Virus record (IMG/VR): IMGVR_UViG_3300043419_000578
Span: 1-43,682 of that record
From: a virus
DNA length: 43,682 nt
Strand: one strand, 5' to 3'
This document shows, piece by piece, positions 24,992-33,054 of this stretch. Both the position numbers and the translations under genes were made by a program. The notes beneath the pieces were generated by a model that had not been told where the DNA came from, ran no database searches, and saw nothing but the letters and a program-made list of their open reading frames with translations. How positions within the stretch are numbered: the stretch's first letter is position 1; every line of letters starts with the position of its first letter.

Positions 24992-25274
24992 AAGATTTCA
25001 AATCGAGGTAGAGTTTAATGACGATAGTCAGATTATAAGTTTAAGACCTCAATATGAGAACCTATTAGTGCAAGATATGCGTGGCAAAGGATATGTAAGA
25101 GTATTAGATATTGATCCAGCTTTCTCAATAGAGTTTACTGGAGAGACATGGAGATTCTTAATGACTCTTCACGGGATATATGTGGGAAGGAAGAAGGCAT
25201 GGCAATTCGAGGGTATAACTCAAAACAGATTGATACCAAGGAATACGCCCCAAGTCATATCAAGTCAGTCCTAA
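24972..25274 (+). CDS. Small protein between helicase and primase, unknown function
   Basis: 100 residues from ATG 24972. A TTG two codons upstream is possible. It overlaps the helicase end by 20 bases and the primase start by 76 bases in another frame. It is beta-rich: FQIEVEFNDDSQIISLRPQY, then IEFTGETWRFLMTLHGIYVG, and a tail containing GITQNRLIPR. The conserved-looking aromatic and Gly positions indicate real coding rather than a chance frame. It may be a regulatory partner of the helicase-primase pair, although nothing in the sequence shows this directly. Confidence 0.6.
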   Translation: MTHKRIKRFQIEVEFNDDSQIISLRPQYENLLVQDMRGKGYVRVLDIDPAFSIEFTGETWRFLMTLHGIYVGRKKAWQFEGITQNRLIPRNTPQVISSQS

Positions 25275-26194
25275 AAGAAATTGGACTTAACATTGTTGGT
25301 GAGACAGGCAATGATTTCCTATGCTATTGTCCTTTTCATTCGAATAGACATACATCTAGCTTTAGCGTAAGCCAAACATCTGGAGCATTTATTTGCTTTA
25401 ATCCTGCATGCGGAGAAACTGGCACACTAATAGATTTAATTAAACGCACTATGCATAAAAATGATTTTCAGTCATTAAGATTAATTGCAGCCAAAGAAAC
25501 AGAAGCCTTGAATAACTTTGATGAGATTATGGAAGAGATGCTTGAAGACAAACCTACTTTCGAAGAGTTTTCTCAAGAAACCATAGATAGACTACACGCA
25601 GATCTTGCTGGCAATGTCAGCGCTAGATCTTATCTTGAGTCTAGAGGAATTAACGTAGAGTCTATGAAACATTTTAATCTTGGATATTCTCCAGCAATGA
25701 ACATGGTAGTTACTCCAGTGCATAGTCCAGATGGAATTCCAATTGGTATAGTTGGCAGATCAATTGAAGGAAAAACTTTTAAGAACAGCACCAGTTTGCC
25801 AAAAAGCAAAACGTTATTTAATATACATAGGGCTAAAAAGATTGGCGACCAAGTAATAGTTTGTGAGTCTAATTTTGATGCAATAAGAATTCATCAGGCT
25901 GGCTTCCCAAATGTTGTTGCTACACTTGGCGGATTCCTGTCTAATGAGCAACAATCCTTATTAAATAGACATTTTAATAAGATAATTATTATGACAGATG
26001 CAGATGAAGCTGGCAGAGAACTAGGAAGATCTATTTCTAGCAAGCTACGCAATAAAGATATTTCTTGGGCTTCGTCTGGATATCGTGAGATATATCCAAA
26101 TAAGGCTAAAGATGCGGGTGATTTAACTGAAGAAGAAATAAAGACATGCATAAAAAAGTCAGTATCAGATATTGAATATCGCTCATGGATATGA
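25199..26194 (+). CDS. DNA primase, DnaG-like with zinc and Toprim domains
   Basis: 331 residues. The start at ATG 25199 was chosen because AAGGAAGAAGG lies just before it. An upstream ATG at 25148 has no ribosome site. The zinc-binding domain is Cys42-x-Cys44-Pro-Phe-His47 followed by Cys66-x4-Cys71, a variant of the CHC2 motif (the last pair is normally C-x2-C). The catalytic Toprim domain has CESNFDA with Glu223 and MTDADEAGRE with Asp267 and Asp269. It makes RNA primers for the phage fork. At 331 residues it lacks the C-terminal helicase-binding domain of bacterial DnaG (about 580), so a separate partner may link it to the helicase. Confidence 0.88.
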   Translation: MAIRGYNSKQIDTKEYAPSHIKSVLKEIGLNIVGETGNDFLCYCPFHSNRHTSSFSVSQTSGAFICFNPACGETGTLIDLIKRTMHKNDFQSLRLIAAKETEALNNFDEIMEEMLEDKPTFEEFSQETIDRLHADLAGNVSARSYLESRGINVESMKHFNLGYSPAMNMVVTPVHSPDGIPIGIVGRSIEGKTFKNSTSLPKSKTLFNIHRAKKIGDQVIVCESNFDAIRIHQAGFPNVVATLGGFLSNEQQSLLNRHFNKIIIMTDADEAGRELGRSISSKLRNKDISWASSGYREIYPNKAKDAGDLTEEEIKTCIKKSVSDIEYRSWI

Positions 26195-26200
26195 TATACT
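26172..26200 (+). promoter_or_regulatory. Promoter for the ssDNA-binding protein gene
   Basis: TTGAAT (26172-26177) and TATACT (26195-26200) are 17 bases apart, with TGA immediately before the -10 box. The predicted start is near 26207. The leader carries GATGG (26210-26214) facing CCATC (26222-26226) and then AAAAGGAGA before the ATG at 26249. Confidence 0.8.
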
Positions 26201-26248
26201 AAAACAACAGATGGATTTACACCATCAACTATATAAAAAGGAGATACA

Positions 26249-26926
26249 ATGGGTATCGTTAAAGGCCTAAAGGGCTTAAATCAAGTAATGGACAAGCCTT
26301 CATACAGCGAAGGTGACGGAACAAAGGCACGTTGGGCAAAGCTAGAAGATGCAGAGAGCGTTAAAGTTCGATTCTTGCAAGAACTAGATCCAGACTCACC
26401 GATGTACAACGAAAAAAATGGTTTGGGTTTTATTGCCGTAGAGCATACTAACCCTAAAGACTATAAGCGCAAGGCACTATGTTCAATGGAAGATCAAGGC
26501 AAGTGCTATGGTTGCGAACAACACCGTAAGGATTACAAGGCGGGATGGAAGGGTCGTTCACGACTTTACATGAACGTACTTATTGATGATGGTAAAGAAG
26601 AGCCATACGTAGCAATTCTTTCTCAAGGTTCAAGCGGGAAGACTATCACTCCAACACTAATTGAGTATGCAGGCGAAATGGGATCAATCACTAATCTCAT
26701 GTGGCGCATTAAGCGTACTGGCACAAAGACAGACACAAGCTACACAATCATCCCTTTGGCTAAGGATGAAGCACCATTTGATTCATCAGCACTTGAGCTG
26801 TATGACTTAGAAACAACAGCAATTCGTGACTTGCCTTACACAGAGCAAGAAGCATTCTTTAATGGAGAAGGCGGATCTCAAGAGAGTGCCGCATCTTCAG
26901 ACTCAGACAGCAGCCTAGTCTGGTAA
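26249..26926 (+). CDS. Single-stranded DNA-binding protein, gp32-like
   Basis: 225 residues. The layout matches T4 gp32-type proteins: a basic N-terminus (MGIVKGLKGLNQ), an OB-fold core containing a zinc knuckle (Cys78, Cys86, Cys89, His92 in KCYGCEQHRK), and an acidic Ser-rich C-terminus (SSDSDSSLVW) of the kind that recruits replication partners. It should coat single-stranded DNA between helicase and polymerase. It has its own strong promoter, AAGGAG ribosome site and intrinsic terminator, and uses CGT/CGC for arginine instead of AGA, all consistent with very high expression. The identification rests on architecture, as sequence similarity to gp32 itself is weak. Confidence 0.75.
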   Translation: MGIVKGLKGLNQVMDKPSYSEGDGTKARWAKLEDAESVKVRFLQELDPDSPMYNEKNGLGFIAVEHTNPKDYKRKALCSMEDQGKCYGCEQHRKDYKAGWKGRSRLYMNVLIDDGKEEPYVAILSQGSSGKTITPTLIEYAGEMGSITNLMWRIKRTGTKTDTSYTIIPLAKDEAPFDSSALELYDLETTAIRDLPYTEQEAFFNGEGGSQESAASSDSDSSLVW

Positions 26927-26937
26927 CTAATTATATG

Positions 26938-26963
26938 CAGGGGCAGTCTATTGACTGCCCCTG
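26938..26963 (+). terminator. Intrinsic terminator after the ssDNA-binding protein gene
   Basis: CAGGGGCAGTC (26938-26948) and GACTGCCCCTG (26953-26963) form a perfect 11-base-pair stem with a TATT loop, followed by TGTTATTTAG. The stem begins 11 bases after the stop codon. The T run is imperfect, so some read-through is likely. The descending arm also contains the -35 of the next promoter. Confidence 0.85.
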
Positions 26964-26979
26964 TGTTATTTAGTAGAAT
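26951..26979 (+). promoter_or_regulatory. Promoter nested in the terminator, leaderless start
   Basis: TTGACT (26951-26956) lies in the loop and descending arm of the terminator hairpin. TAGAAT (26974-26979) follows after exactly 17 bases. The ATG at 26986 begins six bases after the -10 box, predicting a leaderless transcript that would serve the small gene and the polymerase downstream. Confidence 0.7.
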
Positions 26980-26985
26980 AACATA

Positions 26986-27192
26986 ATGATCTCATACGAA
27001 ATACCAGACCCATTTGATACTTTTGTTGCTAATAAGTATAAAGACTATAAGGGAATGGTGTATGACTTCTTTGCAAAAGAATGGCATTTAAAAGCCGCAT
27101 GTTGCGGAGAAGAATTATACGCACCAAATAGAAAAACAATGACAAAGATTAGACTTTATCATACAAGAAACGAATGTCTAGGCGGATACTAA
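26986..27192 (+). CDS. Small Cys-containing protein upstream of the polymerase
   Basis: 68 residues: an aromatic-rich N-terminal half (VANKYKDYKGMVYDFFAKEW) and ACCGEELYAPNRKTM with two adjacent cysteines, then a third Cys near the end (RNECLGGY). The cysteine pattern could bind a metal only in a multimer. No ribosome site precedes the ATG. The -10 box six bases upstream indicates a leaderless message. Its stop overlaps the polymerase start (TAATG), so it may act as a translation leader for that large gene or be a polymerase partner. Confidence 0.6.
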   Translation: MISYEIPDPFDTFVANKYKDYKGMVYDFFAKEWHLKAACCGEELYAPNRKTMTKIRLYHTRNECLGGY

Positions 27193-30100
27193 TGAGTTTT
27201 ACACACCTACATGTTCATTCATATTATTCATTAATGGATGGACTAAATTCACCAAAAGAATTATGTCAAGCAGCGTTAGATGCTGGACAAACTGCGATTG
27301 CAATCACAGACCATGGTACTCTCTCGTCACACAGAGATATGCAGATTGCCGCAAAGGAAACAGGCATTAAGCCCATTCTTGGTGTTGAGGCGTACATTTC
27401 TCCAACCGATAGGTTTGATAGATCATCTAAAACAGATAAATCTATTCAGGCCTACAACCATATTATTTTGCTAGCGAAAAATAAAAAGGGGTTGGAGAAT
27501 ATCAATATCCTTCAGGAGCTTGCTTGGAACGAAGGCTTTTATCACAAGCCACGTATTGACAGAGAGGTTTTAAATGATTATAGCGAAGGTATTATCGTTC
27601 TCAGCGGATGTCTTAATGGACTCATTACTAAGGCTATCGATAAAGGTAACATGGAGGAGGCTGAACTTCTTCTCAAAGGCTTTAAGAAAACTTTCGGACA
27701 AGATTTTTACGTGGAAGTGCAATCACATAACCCTGTGGAGATCAACTCCGCCCTTTTAGAATTAGCAGATAAACTCGGAATTAAAGCGGTGGCAACTGGC
27801 GATGCACACTTTGCTAAAGAAGAAGATAGAATCCTAGAAGAAGCACTGCTGATCCTATCTACATCCCCTAAAATTGACAAAGACTCAGACTTTGAGATGT
27901 CACGCAATATTAAAGATATGATGGAACGATTTAATTATCTGTATCCAGATCGTAGAATTTCATTTCAAGACTACAACTTATTTATTCAATCCAGAGAAGA
28001 GATTGAGGCAGACTTTAATAAGGCTGGGATTACTCGTACGGATATTTATGAGAATACTTTAGAGATTGAAAATAAAATTGCAGAGTATGATTTTCACCAA
28101 GGACTTGACCTTCTTCCAGTTCCTAAAACAGATGCTGATGATAAGCTTCGTGAGATGGCTTATGCTGGATTAGATAAGCTTGGGTTCTCAGATAATCAAA
28201 CTTATATTGATAGAGTTGAAGAAGAGCTTTCTGTCATTGCCTCTAAAAGTTTTGCATCATACTTTTTAGTTATTGCAGACATGATTGATTGGGCTAAAAA
28301 CAATGACATTCGTGTTGGTCCTGGTCGTGGCTCTGCTGCTGGCTCCCTTGTATGCTATTCGCTGGGCATTACAGATGTAGACCCAATCAAATATGACCTA
28401 TTGTTCTTTAGATTTATTAACCCAGAAAGAAATGACTTCCCCGATATCGATACTGACTTTGAGGATCGTCGCAGAAAAGAAGTAAAAGAATACCTTAAGA
28501 AGAAGTTTAAGCACGTAGCTTCTATTTCGACATACACTTATTTTAAAGATAAGGGTGTGATTCGTGATGCTGCAAGAATTTTTATGGTTCCACTTCAAGA
28601 GGTTAACCGTGCCATGAAGTCAATCGACACGTTTGAAGACTTTATTTCTTCTCCTAATACAAAAGAATTTAGAGCAAAATACCCAGAGGTAGTCTGGCTT
28701 GCAGACAGGTTGCGTGGAAGAATTAGATCTGTTGGTGTACATGCTGCTGGAGTAGTAGTTGCAAAAGATGATTTACGAAAGTTTGCACCAGTTGAATCTA
28801 GAGAAGATGCACAAGACAAAGTTTCTGGAAGAATTCCTGTTGTTGCATATGACATGGATACTGTTGCTGACATTGGTCTTATTAAACTAGATGCACTAGG
28901 ACTTAAGACACTATCTGTTATCTCTGATACTCTTAAATCAATTAAGTCTAGAACTGGTAAAGATATTGTGTTGTCAGATTTAAAGCTTGATGATCCAGAA
29001 GTTTATAAGATGCTCAGTGAAGGATTTACTAAGGGGGTCTTCCAGGCAGAAGCAACTCCATATACAAATCTTCTTATTAAAATGGGAACTGATAAGTTTG
29101 AAGATTTAGTTGCATCTAACGCACTGGTAAGACCAGGAGCCATGAATACTGTTGGAGCAGCATATATTAAGCGTAAGCAGGGTAACGAAGCCGTAGATTA
29201 CATGCACACAATCATGAGGCCCTTTACCGAGAATACTTATGGTGTTATTATATATCAAGAGCAAGTTATGCAGGCATGCGTACACTTGGGTGGTATGACT
29301 TGGGCAGAGGCTGATAAGGTCCGCAAGATTATTGGAAAGAAAAAAGATGCAAAAGAGTTTGACCAGTTCAAGGATAGGTTTGTTGCTGGGGCTTCAGAGC
29401 ACATTACTAAGAAAAAAGCGGAGGCACTTTGGCATGACTTTGAAGCTCATGCTGGTTATTCTTTTAACCGCTCCCATGCTGTTGCTTACTCTATGCTCAG
29501 TTATTATACTGCTTGGCTTAAGTTTTATTATCCACTTGAGTTCATGTTTTCGATTCTTAAAAATGAAAATGATAAAGATGCTAGGACCGAATATTTAATT
29601 GAGGCCAAGCGTCTAGGACTTAAGGTTTTGCTACCACATATCAACGAGTCGGGCCTTGACTTTTCTCTTCAGGAAAACGCCATTCGATTTGGATTGTCTG
29701 AAGTAAAGTTTATATCCGACAACATTGCAAATAAGATTATTGATAACAGACCGTATACCAATTACGATCATTTTATTTCTATTGCTTCCTCTAAGGGCAG
29801 CGGAATTAATAGCAGAGCTATAAGTTCACTCAATGCAATTGGTGCAGCAGCATTTAAAGATAATCCAAGAAACGGAAATGAAAAAGATAATTACTATGAG
29901 TATCTAGGCATACCAACATTTAACCTAGAAGGAATCCCGCCAAGAGTAAAAGCGCAGGCTAGACCTATTGAAGAGTTTGATGACCTAGGCTCGTTTGTTA
30001 TGTTTGGAATGGTTAAGGGAATTAAGCGTGGAACTGGGTGGGCAAGAGTAGAGATTGTAGATGAGACTGGTTCAATAGGACTTTTCCATAATGAGCAAAC

Positions 30101-30461
30101 GCAAATTGAAGTAGGGCAGATGTATTTCATTCTTGTAGGAGATAACAGAATTGCAAGATATATTAAGGTTTCAGATATAGATCCATCTTCAAACGATATG
30201 TTTGTCGACTACCTATATCGTAAAGAATATGATCTAGAAGAAGATGAGTATATGGTTGTAAACTTTACGCCATATGTAACAAAAGCTGGCAAGACCATGA
30301 GCCACATAGTATTGTCTAATAGGAACAAAGAGCTCACCAGAGCCATTGCTTTCCCAACTATGTATAAGATGACACTTGCAAAAATGCGTGAGGGAATGAA
30401 GTGTAAGGTTGTTCTATCAAAACTAGATGATGGAACTATGAATGTAAAGGAAATAAAATGA
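27192..30461 (+). CDS. dnaE: DNA polymerase III alpha subunit (family C), complete, with PHP domain
   Basis: 1089 residues from ATG 27192. An in-frame TTG-type extension is rejected because TAATG coupling exists here. The N-terminal PHP domain begins HLHVHS (residues 5-10) and keeps AITDHG, GVEAY, a later H, LSGCLNG and TGDAHF, so its metal centre looks intact. The palm domain has GPGRGSAAGS and then PDIDTDFEDRR with Asp418, Asp420 and Asp422 as candidate catalytic carboxylates. A finger/thumb region has FNRSHAVAYS and a C-terminal OB-fold segment follows. It replicates phage DNA with the phage helicase, primase and SSB. It is only slightly shorter than bacterial DnaE (about 1160). A phage-encoded clamp is not seen in this window. 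Confidence 0.95.
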   Translation: MSFTHLHVHSYYSLMDGLNSPKELCQAALDAGQTAIAITDHGTLSSHRDMQIAAKETGIKPILGVEAYISPTDRFDRSSKTDKSIQAYNHIILLAKNKKGLENINILQELAWNEGFYHKPRIDREVLNDYSEGIIVLSGCLNGLITKAIDKGNMEEAELLLKGFKKTFGQDFYVEVQSHNPVEINSALLELADKLGIKAVATGDAHFAKEEDRILEEALLILSTSPKIDKDSDFEMSRNIKDMMERFNYLYPDRRISFQDYNLFIQSREEIEADFNKAGITRTDIYENTLEIENKIAEYDFHQGLDLLPVPKTDADDKLREMAYAGLDKLGFSDNQTYIDRVEEELSVIASKSFASYFLVIADMIDWAKNNDIRVGPGRGSAAGSLVCYSLGITDVDPIKYDLLFFRFINPERNDFPDIDTDFEDRRRKEVKEYLKKKFKHVASISTYTYFKDKGVIRDAARIFMVPLQEVNRAMKSIDTFEDFISSPNTKEFRAKYPEVVWLADRLRGRIRSVGVHAAGVVVAKDDLRKFAPVESREDAQDKVSGRIPVVAYDMDTVADIGLIKLDALGLKTLSVISDTLKSIKSRTGKDIVLSDLKLDDPEVYKMLSEGFTKGVFQAEATPYTNLLIKMGTDKFEDLVASNALVRPGAMNTVGAAYIKRKQGNEAVDYMHTIMRPFTENTYGVIIYQEQVMQACVHLGGMTWAEADKVRKIIGKKKDAKEFDQFKDRFVAGASEHITKKKAEALWHDFEAHAGYSFNRSHAVAYSMLSYYTAWLKFYYPLEFMFSILKNENDKDARTEYLIEAKRLGLKVLLPHINESGLDFSLQENAIRFGLSEVKFISDNIANKIIDNRPYTNYDHFISIASSKGSGINSRAISSLNAIGAAAFKDNPRNGNEKDNYYEYLGIPTFNLEGIPPRVKAQARPIEEFDDLGSFVMFGMVKGIKRGTGWARVEIVDETGSIGLFHNEQTQIEVGQMYFILVGDNRIARYIKVSDIDPSSNDMFVDYLYRKEYDLEEDEYMVVNFTPYVTKAGKTMSHIVLSNRNKELTRAIAFPTMYKMTLAKMREGMKCKVVLSKLDDGTMNVKEIK

Positions 30462-30655
30462 GCGACGTAAAGATTGAAGATGTGTATGCACAGCTAAATA
30501 TTGCTAAAATTCTTGTGGCTACAATCGAAAAAATTGGTGAGATATCATTACCAGTTTCAAGTTTTTTAAATGCCACCAATGAGGATAAAGAGCTTCAGGT
30601 AGATTACAATGAAGAAGATCAGACATTCTTATTTAAGCTAAAGCAAAAAGATTAA
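30458..30655 (+). CDS. Small acidic protein following the polymerase, unknown function
   Basis: 65 residues, ATGA overlap with the polymerase gene. It has an amphipathic N-terminal helix (VYAQLNIAKILVATIEKIGE) and an acidic C-terminal strand pair (ELQVDYNEEDQTFLFKLKQ). Because its translation is coupled to the polymerase, it could be a small polymerase accessory, but no family is recognised. A promoter for the recA gene lies just after it. Confidence 0.55.
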   Translation: MSDVKIEDVYAQLNIAKILVATIEKIGEISLPVSSFLNATNEDKELQVDYNEEDQTFLFKLKQKD

Positions 30656-30666
30656 TTAAAGAAAGC

Positions 30667-30695
30667 TTCACAACCATTAATTTAAATGGTATACT
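30667..30695 (+). promoter_or_regulatory. Promoter for recA with extended -10 and internal dyad
   Basis: TTCACA (30667-30672) and TATACT (30690-30695) are 17 bases apart, and AATGG precedes the -10 box. The spacer holds an inverted repeat, ACCATT (30673-30678) facing AATGGT (30685-30690), that could serve as an operator or be incidental. Confidence 0.75.
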
Positions 30696-30718
30696 AGTAG
30701 AGAGAAGAAAGAGTATAT

Positions 30719-31726
30719 ATGACTATTTCATTAGAAGACATAATGGCCAAGTTAGACCCAAAGACACGTGCAAGAGTCCAGTCAGCACAAAACGTTCAAG
30801 TTCATAAGCAGCTAACTCCAAGTATCGGATTAAATGTTGCCTTGAAGGGCGGTCTGGGATACGGTAGACAGGTCCTTGTCTGGGGGAATAAGTCAGCAGG
30901 AAAATCTTCTTTCTGTCTACAGATGATAGCACTTGCACAACAAGAGGGTAAGACATGCGCTTGGATTGATGCAGAGGCTTCCTATGATCAATCTTGGGCA
31001 GAGCAACTTGGAGTAGATTCCTCTTCCCTTATTTATTCTCAGGCTAAGACAGTCAATGATATGGTAGACGTTGGCGTAAAGCTAATGGAAGCTGGCGTAG
31101 ATGTAATTGTTGTTGATTCAATCTCAGCACTTCTACCAGGTATATATTTTGAAAAAGATGGAAATGAAATGAAGGATTTGCAAGACACTAAGCAAATCGG
31201 AGCAGAAGCAAAGGATATGACTCATGCAGTCAAAATGTTAAACTATGCAAACAAAAATACACTACTGGTTCTCATCTCACAGCAAAGAAATCAATTTGGA
31301 TCTATGCATGCCTCCCATATCCCGACAGGAGGAATGGCAGTTAAGTTCTTCTCTTCCACCGTCATTAAGTTATGGTCTTCGGAAGCTGAAGCTAATGCGA
31401 TTAAAGCGGGCGTTGCGGTTGGTGACAAGATCATTGAACAAAGAGTTGGCAGGCCAGTCAATTGGATTATTGATTACAACAAACTCGGCCCCCCTAATCT
31501 TTCAGGACAATACGACTTCTATTACCAAGGAGAATCTTTAGGAGTTGATCGCATTGGCGAAACTCTAGATGTTGCAGAAATGTATGGCCTTGTTGAAAAA
31601 GGCGGAGCATGGTATACCATTAACAAAGAGCGGTTTCAGGGAAGAGCTAAAGCAGTAGCATACCTTAGAGAAAATCCAGAAGTAGCTGGAGCCCTAATTG
31701 AGGAAATAAATGCCAAATCTCAATGA
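30719..31726 (+). CDS. recA: RecA recombinase
   Basis: 335 residues. The ATP-binding loop GNKSAGKSS places Gly56 to Lys62 as Walker A. VIVVDSISALLP is Walker B, preceded by AWIDAEASYDQSWA with the catalytic-type glutamate, and the DNA-binding loop region includes AVKFFSSTVIKLW. It resembles bacterial RecA in length (about 350) and motifs more than T4 UvsX. It should form filaments on single-stranded DNA for recombination-dependent replication and repair, with the phage SSB. It has its own promoter. The ribosome site is weak (GAGAGAAGAAAG). The next gene overlaps its last 17 bases. Confidence 0.93.
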   Translation: MTISLEDIMAKLDPKTRARVQSAQNVQVHKQLTPSIGLNVALKGGLGYGRQVLVWGNKSAGKSSFCLQMIALAQQEGKTCAWIDAEASYDQSWAEQLGVDSSSLIYSQAKTVNDMVDVGVKLMEAGVDVIVVDSISALLPGIYFEKDGNEMKDLQDTKQIGAEAKDMTHAVKMLNYANKNTLLVLISQQRNQFGSMHASHIPTGGMAVKFFSSTVIKLWSSEAEANAIKAGVAVGDKIIEQRVGRPVNWIIDYNKLGPPNLSGQYDFYYQGESLGVDRIGETLDVAEMYGLVEKGGAWYTINKERFQGRAKAVAYLRENPEVAGALIEEINAKSQ

Positions 31727-31898
31727 GTTTATCAACAAGCCACAAGCGGTTAGTAAGAAAAACTTAGAAGCAATACATGGCGTAAAGCCATGCTCTAAAT
31801 GTGATTTAAATGCTGAAGAAGCTTTTTGGGATCCTGAATCAATGACTTTAGCATGGGAGTGTCCAGATGGGCACTCAAACGAAGTTAAGGTGGGATAA
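31710..31898 (+). CDS. Small zinc-ribbon protein
   Basis: 62 residues. The start lies inside recA in another frame, with GAGGAAATAA before it. CSKC (~residues 28-31) and a second pair made of WECPDGH (~49-55) form a likely Zn site of C-x2-C plus C-x3-H type. The N-terminal part is a charged helix (NEFINKPQAVSKKNLEAI). Several such mini-zinc proteins occur in this phage, always attached to operons for DNA metabolism. Function unknown. Confidence 0.6.
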   Translation: MPNLNEFINKPQAVSKKNLEAIHGVKPCSKCDLNAEEAFWDPESMTLAWECPDGHSNEVKVG

Positions 31899-31899
31899 A

Positions 31900-32745
31900 A
31901 TGAGCACAGACTTTAGCACTGTTAAAAAGATTGTTATAGCGCCACAAATTGTTGTATATAGAAATATATTTAAGCATAGTAAAGAAATTATTGATCTTAT
32001 GAAAAATGACAGGCCAATATCTTTCTTTACTAATTGGAACGCATGGTATGAGCAAGGCTTTAGAAAGGTATCTAACCCTATACGCCTAGATCAGATAGAT
32101 CCAAAAGACGACAAAGAACTAGCACTTGAAAAAGAGTATGTCCTAGAGGTACTTGATTGTATGAAGTTTATAAGGGAAGATTACCTAAATGAATTTAGAG
32201 AAGATAAAGGCATATGGCCATCTTTTATAGAAAACTGGGATGATCTATCTGACACGAATAAAAGATATTGGATTGATTATTTTAGGTATGACGTAGACAT
32301 GGCAGCCAAAGTTCAGCATAAAAACTTAATGATGGAGTATCATGTTGACGAGTTCCCGATACCAAAAGAAACAAAAAGAGATAGGCATGTTGCTACCGTT
32401 AACTTTTATTTGAATAATGAATACGAAGGTGGAGAGATATGCGTCTATGATTCTGTATCTAATAATACCTATATGTATAAGCCACATCCTGGAGATGCAG
32501 TAATAATGCCATCTACCGAACCGTTTTATCATGGTGTGAAGCCATTTAAAAATTCAGATAGATATTTTTTAAGAGCATTTATTGATTATGAGGTTCACCC
32601 AGACTTTGAGTGGAAAAATAAATATGCTTTAGACATCAACGAATCTTTGCTAAAAGATATTGCTACAGAAGAATCTTATATAGAAAAGGATCTTCAGATA
32701 ATTAAACTATCTATCCCAGCTAACATTATAGAAGTAAAAGGATAG
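31900..32745 (+). CDS. Fe(II)/2-oxoglutarate-dependent oxygenase, prolyl-4-hydroxylase-like
   Basis: 281 residues. ATG 31900 was chosen, since AAGGTGGG lies before it; an open extension to 31867 overlaps the previous gene. The jelly-roll metal triad is visible: His148 and Asp150 in YHVDEF, distal His211 in FYHGVK, and Arg221 ten residues later for 2-oxoglutarate. VNFYLNNEYEGGEICVYD and PHPGDAVIMPS are strands typical of P4H-type enzymes. It should hydroxylate a protein, nucleic acid or small molecule using O2 and 2-oxoglutarate. The substrate is not evident. It opens a cassette with a resolvase-like gene, a DUF6065-like gene and a second oxygenase. Confidence 0.85.
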   Translation: MSTDFSTVKKIVIAPQIVVYRNIFKHSKEIIDLMKNDRPISFFTNWNAWYEQGFRKVSNPIRLDQIDPKDDKELALEKEYVLEVLDCMKFIREDYLNEFREDKGIWPSFIENWDDLSDTNKRYWIDYFRYDVDMAAKVQHKNLMMEYHVDEFPIPKETKRDRHVATVNFYLNNEYEGGEICVYDSVSNNTYMYKPHPGDAVIMPSTEPFYHGVKPFKNSDRYFLRAFIDYEVHPDFEWKNKYALDINESLLKDIATEESYIEKDLQIIKLSIPANIIEVKG

Positions 32746-32748
32746 TGT

Positions 32749-33054
32749 ATGTCGGAAAGATCTGAAGTAAAAAGAGATGGAGCTAAGGCTCAAAAAAATA
32801 GTGGCAGAGGAGATTACCAAAAGGGTGACGCACAGTGGAATCAATTCTTGGTAGACTATAAAGAGGCAGGTTCAACGTTTACATTAAACAAAGAAGTGTG
32901 GTCAAAGATATGCACAGACACCTTTAAAGTAAATAGAGATATGCATCCAGCATTAAAAATTATTATTGGGTCTGAATCCAAAGTTAGGCTTGGTATAATA
33001 GAATGGGCAATTTTAGAAGAATTAATAGAATGTTGGGAGAAAAATAATGTATAA
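32749..33054 (+). CDS. Candidate Holliday junction resolvase-like nuclease, PD-(D/E)XK type
   Basis: 101 residues. The opening SERSEVKRDGAKAQKNSGRG, then GDAQWNQFLVDYKE and STFTLNKEVWSKI, recalls small phage proteins annotated as Holliday junction resolvases of the PD-(D/E)XK class. The Asp of GDA and the D-Y-K of VDYKE supply a plausible metal-binding D...DxK core. ALKIIIGSESKVRLGIIEW would be the closing strands. This comes from memory of similar proteins and no search was possible. It overlaps the next gene by 8 bases. A second, RuvC-like resolvase is encoded at 36.0 kb. Confidence 0.5.
   Translation: MSERSEVKRDGAKAQKNSGRGDYQKGDAQWNQFLVDYKEAGSTFTLNKEVWSKICTDTFKVNRDMHPALKIIIGSESKVRLGIIEWAILEELIECWEKNNV

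Noticed and set aside
26210-26226. GATGG-N7-CCATC hairpin in the SSB leader as a regulatory element
   Set aside because: Only five base pairs with a seven-base loop. This could easily occur by chance.
27174-27191. Six-codon extension of the polymerase gene
   Set aside because: TAATG coupling and the normal PHP start MSFTHLHVHS favour ATG 27192.
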